A stretch of 64,000 nt of DNA from assembly GCA_021773175.1 (NCBI GenBank), contig JAJFKO010000010.1, positions 1 to 64,000 of the forward strand, given 5' to 3'. The DNA comes from Gammaproteobacteria bacterium (GTDB lineage Bacteria > Pseudomonadota > Gammaproteobacteria > JAJFKO01). Both the position numbers and the translations under genes were made by a program. Under the pieces are notes generated by a model, which was given only the letters and a program-made list of their open reading frames with translations, was not told the DNA's origin and did no database searches. Each line of letters opens with the position of its first letter. The stretch's first letter is position 1. Positions 57,685 through 64,000 of this stretch are shown one piece after another.

Positions 57685-58808
57685 TGTTTTCTGTTAGTGT
57701 TATTGTATTAGTTGTCTCAGTAATTATTTGTTTGTGGGATTGGTTGGTAGCAAGCAAAGTACGTCATCAACACGTGAATCAGCACGTTCATGACGCATTT
57801 TCAGCTAAAGAGACAATTGATGAAGATCTGATTACCGAGCAACTCAAACCTTCGGGGCTGATACAAACGGTCCAATTATTATTAGCCTTGAGCGCATTAA
57901 TCGTTTTTGTTGATATCTTAGGCATCGAAACGCTATTAGTGCTAGCCGTATTTGTCGCCTTCATATTTTGGATTGGCTATCATTTTTGGTTTGCTCGCTG
58001 CAAAAAACGTCAAGCCATTCAACTAGGTAGAAATAAACAGGCGCTACAACCTGACGATTTTTCGCAATATACTATTGAACAAAAAGTTGTTTGGTATAAA
58101 CGCAAATTACATGTTGAAACTGTGGCGCAAACACTGGATAGTTTGCGGACGACATTTCTTATTTTATTGGTTGTTGTGTTGTTACGTTCTTTTCTTTATG
58201 AACCTTTTAGAATTCCTTCTGGTTCTTTAGAACCCACTTTAAAAGTGGGGGATTTTATTTTAGTGAATAAATATGATTACGGCTTACGTTTGCCGGTAAT
58301 AAATAAGAAAATCATTAAAGTTGGTGAGCCTAAAGTCGGGGATATTGCCGTCTTTCATTGGCCTGCAAATCCAAAAATTGATTATATTAAACGCGTGATA
58401 GGTGTTCCTGGCGATACAATTAGCTATATCAATAAAGAGCTATATATTAATGGCAAGCCGGCGCCACAAAAACTTATCGGTAATGCAATAGATACCAATG
58501 GATTTGGTCATTACTGGCAAGTGTTAGTTAAACAAGAAGATTTACTTGGTATTAAACACGGCATCTACTTGCGTTCAACGGTTAAAGCTCAGAACTTTAA
58601 TAAATTGATTGTTCCTAAAGGCTATTACTTTATGATGGGTGATAACCGTGACGACAGTTTAGATAGCCGCTACTGGGGCTTTGTTCCTGAGAAAAACATT
58701 GTTGGTAAAGCCGTATTAGTTTGGTTAAGTTGGCGCGGTATAAGAAGTTGGGATTGGAATGGCATTTCACACGCTATTCGTTGGCAGCGAATTTTTAAAA
58801 CAATTTGA
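57681..58808 (+). CDS. lepB: Signal peptidase I
   Basis: LepB cleaves signal peptides from exported proteins at the membrane. The protein is 375 residues, longer than E. coli LepB (324), because about 150 residues with three hydrophobic stretches precede the catalytic part. The catalytic serine is Ser182 in [11 protein letters not shown] and the general base is Lys237 in [11 protein letters not shown]. The residue after the serine is Leu, where Met is usual. [17 protein letters not shown] is the conserved box E. It is coupled to lepA by a 4-bp overlap and to rnc downstream. Confidence 0.96.
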   Translation: MMFSVSVIVLVVSVIICLWDWLVASKVRHQHVNQHVHDAFSAKETIDEDLITEQLKPSGLIQTVQLLLALSALIVFVDILGIETLLVLAVFVAFIFWIGYHFWFARCKKRQAIQLGRNKQALQPDDFSQYTIEQKVVWYKRKLHVETVAQTLDSLRTTFLILLVVVLLRSFLYEPFRIPSGSLEPTLKVGDFILVNKYDYGLRLPVINKKIIKVGEPKVGDIAVFHWPANPKIDYIKRVIGVPGDTISYINKELYINGKPAPQKLIGNAIDTNGFGHYWQVLVKQEDLLGIKHGIYLRSTVKAQNFNKLIVPKGYYFMMGDNRDDSLDSRYWGFVPEKNIVGKAVLVWLSWRGIRSWDWNGISHAIRWQRIFKTI

Positions 58809-58828
58809 TGATTGAGCGGGAACAAAAC

Positions 58829-59497
58829 ATGGAAGGACTCGAAAGTTTATGTCGTAAGCTGGGTTATCAATTTGATAGTATGAAGCTGCTAGAAAATGCT
58901 TTAAGTCATCGTAGTGCCAAGGGCGAAAGTAATGAGCGTTTAGAGTTTTTAGGTGATTCAATCTTGAATTTTGTTATTGCCGCTAAGCTATATGATAGTT
59001 TTCCGCAACTTAACGAGGGAGAGTTGAGTCGTGTTAGAGCAAGTTTAGTTAAAGGTGAAACTTTGGCATTGCTCGCTAAAGAGTTTAATTTATCAGAATA
59101 TTTGCGCTTAGGAATCGGCGAACTAAAAAGTGGTGGTGCACATCGCTCATCTATACAAGCAGATGCTGTAGAAGCCATTATTGGTGCAATCTATATTGAA
59201 GCAGGTTTTGAGACCTGTCGTGAAATGATTTTAAGCTGGTTTACTTCACGCTTAAACAATGTGAACTTGGTCTCCGCCAAAAAAGATCCTAAAACGCAAT
59301 TACAAGAAGCTTTACAGGCACGTAAATTAGCGTTGCCAGATTATGATGTGGTTGCGATTAAAGGTGAGGCGCATGCACAAGAATTTCATGTGCGTTGTAA
59401 AGTAACAAGCTTAAAATTTGAAACAATTGGTATTGGTACTAGTCGACGTAAAGCTGAGCAAAGAGCCGCAAAAGAATATTTAAAGAACTTGTCCTAA
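58829..59497 (+). CDS. rnc: Ribonuclease III
   Basis: RNase III cuts double-stranded RNA, including rRNA precursors. The 222-residue protein has the catalytic signature NERLEFLGDSILNFVI and the second acidic cluster DAVEAIIGAIY. The C-terminal double-stranded RNA-binding domain is KTQLQEALQARKLALPDY...GIGTSRRKAEQRAAKEYL. ATG 58829 (MEGLESLC) matches the family start best and has GCGGGAAC upstream. ATG 58808 overlapping the lepB stop would add seven residues and is possible. Confidence 0.96.
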   Translation: MEGLESLCRKLGYQFDSMKLLENALSHRSAKGESNERLEFLGDSILNFVIAAKLYDSFPQLNEGELSRVRASLVKGETLALLAKEFNLSEYLRLGIGELKSGGAHRSSIQADAVEAIIGAIYIEAGFETCREMILSWFTSRLNNVNLVSAKKDPKTQLQEALQARKLALPDYDVVAIKGEAHAQEFHVRCKVTSLKFETIGIGTSRRKAEQRAAKEYLKNLS

Positions 59498-59555
59498 ACT
59501 GAAGTGATATTATTATTATTGAAGATAGGATCATATTTAAGGTTAATAGAGTATT

Positions 59556-60449
59556 ATGTCTGAAATGCAGCAACAGAGTGGTTATATTGCCATTATTGGC
59601 CGTCCGAATGTTGGTAAATCAACATTATTAAATAAGCTATTGCAGCAAAAAATTAGTATTACATCGCGCAAGCCACAAACCACCCGTCATCAAATACTCG
59701 GTGTTTTAACTGAAAGCAATAAACAGGCAATCTTCGTTGATACGCCAGGAATTCATCGTGGACATAAAAAAGCATTGAATCGTTATATGAATCGTGCGGC
59801 ACGAAATGCTTTGCAAGGTGTTGATCTGGTTTTGTTACTAGTTGATGCGGCCTATTTCAGTGATGAAGATGAATGGATTTTAGAAGGCTTAGAGCACGTT
59901 ACAGCCCCCATCGCTTTAGTTATTAATAAGATTGATAATGTAAAAGATAAAAGAAAATTATTGCCTTATTTAGAAAAGCTTTCTAAGAAATTCAATTTTC
60001 AAAATATTGTGCCATTGTCCGCAAAGACCGGTGATAATTTAGAACAACTAAAGAAAATTGTCTTTCAGGCTTTACCTGAAGGGCGACATATGTTTTCAGC
60101 GGATACCGTTACAGATAAGAGTGAGCGTTTTCTTGCAACAGAAATTGTTCGTGAGAAATTAGTGCGTCATTTAGGTGATGAGTTACCGCATTCTTTAGGC
60201 GTGACTTTAGAAGACTTCAAGCGTGAAGAAAAACTGATTCGATTGATAATGATTATCTGGGTCGAACGTAAAAGTCAAAAGCAAATTGTTGTTGGCAAGG
60301 ATGGTGACGTTTTAAAGAAAGTCGGTACGTTAGCTCGTAAAGAAATGGAGCAGATGTTTGACTGTAAAGTTTATCTAAACCTCTGGGTTAAAGTTAAAGA
60401 GGGTTGGACTGACAACAAACAAGATTTACAACAGTTTGGTTTTGAGTAA
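59556..60449 (+). CDS. era: GTPase Era
   Basis: Era is an essential GTPase that assists 16S rRNA maturation and 30S assembly. The 297-residue protein has G1 GRPNVGKSTLLN, G2 region TSRKPQTTRHQI, G3 DTPGIH and G4 NKIDNVKD, and a C-terminal KH domain (KSQKQIVVGKDGDVLKKVG). It is last in lepA-lepB-rnc-era. In many relatives recO and pdxJ follow, but here the next gene is an unrelated large protein. Confidence 0.98.
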   Translation: MSEMQQQSGYIAIIGRPNVGKSTLLNKLLQQKISITSRKPQTTRHQILGVLTESNKQAIFVDTPGIHRGHKKALNRYMNRAARNALQGVDLVLLLVDAAYFSDEDEWILEGLEHVTAPIALVINKIDNVKDKRKLLPYLEKLSKKFNFQNIVPLSAKTGDNLEQLKKIVFQALPEGRHMFSADTVTDKSERFLATEIVREKLVRHLGDELPHSLGVTLEDFKREEKLIRLIMIIWVERKSQKQIVVGKDGDVLKKVGTLARKEMEQMFDCKVYLNLWVKVKEGWTDNKQDLQQFGFE

Positions 60450-60679
60450 GTGCTTATTGCTGCCAAACTAGCAACAAATTATAATTGAGTTTCTTTCATA
60501 TAGTTTTAAATATCCCGCCTATCAAATGGTAGAATTAAAAATCACCCATAAAATTGTTTATATTTTATTCGTTTTGTAATATTATCTTTTGCAGAAATTT
60601 TAGATATCAGCAGTTATCGCAAATAAATAACGCGGTAACACTTATCTATTCCATAGAAAACTGTAGTAAAGAAAACTTA

Positions 60680-62857
60680 ATGCCAAGCTCATTACCAAAA
60701 TCCACACATGACAATTGGTCTGTCAGACTTGTAGTAAAGCCACAAGGTATTTATTTTCTTGTTACTGATAGGTTTGGTATTTCATATAAAACCGATTACG
60801 TTATTCTTGAGGAAGTGTCAGCCGCCTCCCTTGACTCATTAGATATAACAGATTTACTTCTGGCTAGATTTCTTAGCGCCAATAGATTTCAGGTTCATGT
60901 CATTCGTCAGCAAGGCAAGGTATTCATACGCATTGGTCGTTATGGCTTGCAAGGTGGTGGCCGCGGCGATGGTATTTTTTGGGGCATTGCGCAAGTCGCA
61001 GCAGGTGTTGCTCTTGCCGTTACAACTGGAGGCCTTGGTGCTGTGGCGGGTGCTGCTCTTATTTCATCTGGTGCTAAAGGGGCGACTTATGCTGTTAGCA
61101 CAAATGAAGCTGACTATAAAGATGAGGAATTTCTGCGTCAAACTGCAGTGGGTGCTGCATCTGGTGTTGTGACAGGAGGTTTTGGCATGGGGTCACTGCT
61201 CGCTGTCGTTGCCGGTGGTGGCGCGGGAGCTGCAGCTTCAAAAGTTGCAGATAAAGTAACAAAAGATGGAGAGCTACCTTCAGCCAAAGACGTTGTTAAA
61301 GAAGTCGCAATTGGTTCGTTGGCTGCAGGGGTGGGTGCTGTTGCCAGTCAAGTTTCCGGTGGAATTGCTAATAAATTTATAGGTGAGGTTGCTGATGATG
61401 CCGCATCGCTAGGGCGGACTGTTGTTGATGGTGCAGTAAAAGGTAGTTCATATGGTGCTGCAGAGAAAGCTGCGACCAATGCTTGTGAGGGTAAAGACAT
61501 TGCTGATGGGGTTGTTGGTGCTGCTGTATCGAGAGGTGCTTTAGCAGGCACAATTGCCGGCGCAAGTAAATTATACAAAGGTAATAGTTCGACTGGCACA
61601 GATAATGGTGGGGAAGATGGTGCGACTGATCCGAATGATACCGTGACAACGGATGATGCAACAGGAACAGACACAACAGGAACCGATACTCCAGGAACCG
61701 ATACTCCAGGAACTGATACTCCAGGACCGGACACAACAGGGCCAGATACACCTAGTGCTGTAACTCAAAGTACTAAGCTTCAAATAATGCAACAAGGTGA
61801 GTCTGGAGTGGACTTTGCAACCACACAAAGCTCTTTAGCTAACCCTTTACAGAATCAGGCCGGACAAAATAGTTTTGGTCTGAGTCCAGAAGCATTAAGG
61901 GCCGCAAAATTAAGGTTGAGCGTAGTGAACAGGGGGCAACCTGGGCGAGGCAGAGGCCGAGGAGGACTTGACTTTCAAGGCCAAACAAAGCCAGGACAAA
62001 CTGCTACAGACGCTCGTGTCATGACCGTTAAGCCAATTAAAACGCCGGCAGTTCAAGATACAGCTCCAACCGTGGTTCAACCAGAAGTACCGAGTGATGC
62101 TAAAATGAGCTCAGTAACAGCTAATAATCCAAGTATGAGAGCTCGAGCAACAACGCATTTACAGCGTGTAGTGGTTAGCGGAGGCAAACAAGATAGGGGT
62201 AGCGATCAAGATGATAGTTTAAGTAGCGTTAGCTTGTTATTGGGTTATAAACTTCAACCATATAAATCTATAGGTTGCTATATAGTTGATACAGTTAGAC
62301 TTGATGATTGGCTGGCTCACTTAAGTGAGGTGGTTAGCTGTTTTAAGCATTCTTTAGGTGATGCAAGTAACTTAAATTCACAAGAAAATTACCAACTATT
62401 GATCCCCATACATCTAAATGATGGTTATTGGAGTTTACTTGAAATTTCTTATTCTTCTGAGACAGTAACAATAAACTATGTTGATTCTCGTGGATGCGAT
62501 GTTCCGGCTGACATCAAGGCGATTTTCGCAAGAGAAAATAGTTTTCCTGATACTGTTATTAACATGCAGTTCAATGCTGATTTAGGTTTAGATAAAGCGT
62601 TAAGTAATACATGGATAGTTGAAACTGTTGTTGCCATTGCATCTAAAAGCCAAATTCCGCAAGTTAAATCTGAACTGGAGATTGCAGCAGATAGACATTC
62701 AAGCTTGCTTGCAAAACGGGCAGGGCAATCTGTTCAAGTGGATGTAAATGCTCTGCGTAACTTTAGTTTTCTTCAGTCTGGCTTCGGCAATATGCCTCAA
62801 GGCCATCCTGCAGCAGCAAAAAATCGTTCTGTGCTCAGAAAAGAAGTCAGAGTCTAA
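60680..62857 (+). CDS. Large Gly/Ala-rich protein with a degenerate clan-CE (Ulp1-like) protease domain
   Basis: The 725-residue protein has three parts. Residues ~90-300 are Gly/Ala-rich with hydrophobic glycine-zipper-like stretches (AAGVALAVTTGGLGAVAGAAL). Residues ~325-360 hold a TGTDT/PGTDT tandem repeat, followed by a disordered stretch with a GRGRGRGG motif. The C-terminal region (~570-665) resembles a Ulp1-like protease: LLIPIHLNDGYWSLLEI, NYVDSRG, MQFNAD, SNTWIVETVVAIA. At the catalytic positions I see Tyr583 (His expected), Asp602, Gln630 and Ser642 (Cys expected), so it is probably inactive. ATG 60680 is chosen because the frame back to 60554 looks non-coding. An effector role is inference. 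Confidence 0.7.
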   Translation: MPSSLPKSTHDNWSVRLVVKPQGIYFLVTDRFGISYKTDYVILEEVSAASLDSLDITDLLLARFLSANRFQVHVIRQQGKVFIRIGRYGLQGGGRGDGIFWGIAQVAAGVALAVTTGGLGAVAGAALISSGAKGATYAVSTNEADYKDEEFLRQTAVGAASGVVTGGFGMGSLLAVVAGGGAGAAASKVADKVTKDGELPSAKDVVKEVAIGSLAAGVGAVASQVSGGIANKFIGEVADDAASLGRTVVDGAVKGSSYGAAEKAATNACEGKDIADGVVGAAVSRGALAGTIAGASKLYKGNSSTGTDNGGEDGATDPNDTVTTDDATGTDTTGTDTPGTDTPGTDTPGPDTTGPDTPSAVTQSTKLQIMQQGESGVDFATTQSSLANPLQNQAGQNSFGLSPEALRAAKLRLSVVNRGQPGRGRGRGGLDFQGQTKPGQTATDARVMTVKPIKTPAVQDTAPTVVQPEVPSDAKMSSVTANNPSMRARATTHLQRVVVSGGKQDRGSDQDDSLSSVSLLLGYKLQPYKSIGCYIVDTVRLDDWLAHLSEVVSCFKHSLGDASNLNSQENYQLLIPIHLNDGYWSLLEISYSSETVTINYVDSRGCDVPADIKAIFARENSFPDTVINMQFNADLGLDKALSNTWIVETVVAIASKSQIPQVKSELEIAADRHSSLLAKRAGQSVQVDVNALRNFSFLQSGFGNMPQGHPAAAKNRSVLRKEVRV
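61661..61750 (+). repeat. Six tandem 15-bp units encoding TGTDT/PGTDT
   Basis: Six consecutive 15-bp units (61661-61675 and on) vary slightly, for example CCAGGAACCGATACT. They encode TGTDT, TGTDT, PGTDT, PGTDT, PGPDT, TGPDT. Unit number may vary between strains. The long minus-strand open frames over this region arise from this repeat and are not genes. Confidence 0.9.
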
Positions 62858-62900
62858 TAAAGCAATCCAGAACGTATAAACTCCCTAAGAGCATGAAAAA

Positions 62901-64000
62901 CTAAAACAGCTCTTCAGGCATAGCCATTAATGTATTACTACCCGTAAGGATGATTTGTTTTAAACTAAACACTTTTGGCAATAAGCGTTGCATGAAAAAA
63001 CGTGCCGTGTGGATTTTTGCTGTATAAAAATCTTTTTCTGCAGAACCATCTATTTTATTAAGCGCGATAGCCGCCATTTTAGCCCACATAAAACCAAAAG
63101 CGGTTAAACCAAATAAGTGTAGATATTCTGTAGATGCCGCGCCGGCTTCAGCAGGATTTTTTCCTGCATTATCTAATAGCCATTGGCTGACATCGCGTAG
63201 TGTTGTTAAAGCATTATTAAGTGGTTCAATAAATTCTTGCATAGCATTATTATTGTTTTGTTCATTAATGAATTTATCGACTTGTTCAGTGAAAATAGCT
63301 AAGTGCTCACCGTTGTTTGCCAGTAATTTACGTCTTACTAAATCGAGTGCTTGAATACCGTTAGTGCCCTCATAAATTTGGGCAATACGAACATCACGAA
63401 CAAACTGCTCCATTCCCCATTCGCTAACATAGCCATGACCACCCAGAATTTGTAGCCCCATATTACATACATCTAAACCAACATCTGTAAAATAAGCTTT
63501 AACAATAGGTGTTACTAATGCAACAAAGTTAGCTGCTTGTTGGCGTTGTTCAGCATCAGGATGATGATGTTCTAAATCAACATGCATGCCAACCCAAACA
63601 GCAAAAGCGCGAGCCGCTTCGTTATAAGCTTTCATGGTTAATAACATGCGACGCACATTTGGGTGCACAATAATAGGGTCTGCTGATTTTTCTGGATGTG
63701 TTGCACCTTGTGGAGCACGACCTTGGAGTCTATCTTTTGCATAGAGCAATGCATTTTGATAAGCAACCTCACCAAGTCCTAAGCCTTCGACACCAATCGC
63801 TAAACGTTCAGTATTCATTACTGTAAACATGGCATTCAAGCCACGATTAGGTTCACCAACAAGATAACCAACAGCATTATCATAATTTATAACACAGGTT
63901 GCCGAAGCTTTAATTCCCATTTTATGCTCGATAGAGCCACAACTGACATGGTTACGCTCACCAATACTATTGTCTTCATTAAGTTTATGTTTAGAGACTA
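62901..64000 (-). CDS. Acyl-CoA dehydrogenase (partial, 5' end outside window)
   Basis: The frame stays open to the right edge, so the N-terminus is missing. About 366 residues are visible. The fragment begins within the middle beta-domain (GERNHVSCGSIEHKMGIKAS) and includes the FAD-binding and catalytic helical domains (TERLAIGVEGLGLGEVAYQNAL, GGHGYVSEWGMEQFVRDVRI, and the IYEGTNGIQALDLV loop with the catalytic-type glutamate). A C-terminal extension characteristic of the large acyl-CoA dehydrogenase family follows. It catalyses the first step of fatty acid beta-oxidation. Chain-length preference is not visible. It converges on the pseudo-protease gene. Confidence 0.93.
   Translation of the reverse strand, partial: VSKHKLNEDNSIGERNHVSCGSIEHKMGIKASATCVINYDNAVGYLVGEPNRGLNAMFTVMNTERLAIGVEGLGLGEVAYQNALLYAKDRLQGRAPQGATHPEKSADPIIVHPNVRRMLLTMKAYNEAARAFAVWVGMHVDLEHHHPDAEQRQQAANFVALVTPIVKAYFTDVGLDVCNMGLQILGGHGYVSEWGMEQFVRDVRIAQIYEGTNGIQALDLVRRKLLANNGEHLAIFTEQVDKFINEQNNNNAMQEFIEPLNNALTTLRDVSQWLLDNAGKNPAEAGAASTEYLHLFGLTAFGFMWAKMAAIALNKIDGSAEKDFYTAKIHTARFFMQRLLPKVFSLKQIILTGSNTLMAMPEELF

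Noticed and set aside
60554-60679. 42-residue N-terminal extension of the pseudo-protease gene
   Set aside because: The residues look like translated AT-rich leader, so ATG 60680 is a more plausible start, although its ribosome site is also weak.
61661-61750. CRISPR-like repeated sequence
   Set aside because: The units are contiguous 15-mers within a coding frame, with no spacers. No CRISPR array or cas gene was seen anywhere in the window.
61348-61828. Long open frames on the minus strand over the tandem repeat
   Set aside because: They are by-products of the 15-bp repeat and Gly/Ala codons of the plus-strand gene, with Val/Pro/Ser or Leu/His/Gln low-complexity products.

Overview
This window is AT-rich bacterial chromosome from a gammaproteobacterium, most likely of the order Legionellales. 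I infer this from gene order (tpiA-secG-tRNA-Leu-nuoA..N; lepA-lepB-rnc-era), a Legionella-type major outer membrane protein (MOMP), and several large effector-like proteins, one with ankyrin repeats. The coding pattern suggests a host-associated relative of Legionella, Coxiella or Berkiella. I cannot name a species.

Layout. 0-14.6 kb is mostly housekeeping: a partial glcF, a TIGR01777 epimerase, recO-pdxJ, a FadL-like porin, a small secreted Cys-rich protein with its own promoter and terminator, an L,D-transpeptidase, DUF1820-nagZ-mscS-hpt, mfd, a frameshifted ATPase pseudogene and rimO. 14.7-25.3 kb is accessory: a 1611-residue SF2-helicase-like protein, sbcB, an ankyrin protein, an unrecognised 514-residue protein and a small membrane protein. 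25.5-41.5 kb is core metabolism: tpiA, secG, tRNA-Leu(GAG) and the complete 14-gene complex I operon nuoA-N. 41.5-45.3 kb holds an FMN glutamate-synthase-like gene, a nested palindromic repeat, and serB-serA. 45.4-55.6 kb is accessory: a double-length MOMP-like protein, an unknown gene, miaE, a glycosyltransferase, a peptide-backbone N-methyltransferase of the borosin type with a tiny upstream gene, a photolyase, and a methyltransferase-MFS exporter pair. 55.9-60.4 kb is lepA-lepB-rnc-era. It is followed by a large Gly/Ala-rich protein ending in a degenerate clan-CE (Ulp1-like) protease fold, and by a partial acyl-CoA dehydrogenase.

The most exciting locus is at 50257-51385 on the minus strand. 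A near-consensus sigma70 promoter (TTGACA, 17 bp, TATATT) drives a 49-codon gene with a strong Shine-Dalgarno. Next come a 46-bp palindrome and a tetrapyrrole-methylase-fold enzyme whose sequence resembles the N-methyltransferase domain of fungal OphMA, including the Tyr-x5-Arg-x3-Tyr spacing of the catalytic residues. I read this as a candidate split borosin RiPP operon (precursor plus alpha-N-methyltransferase). Other items worth attention are the double-barrel MOMP, the pseudo-protease, the giant SF2-like protein, a ~290-bp nested palindrome that supplies the first codons of serB, and a hairpin that buries the only ribosome-binding-like sequence of lepA.
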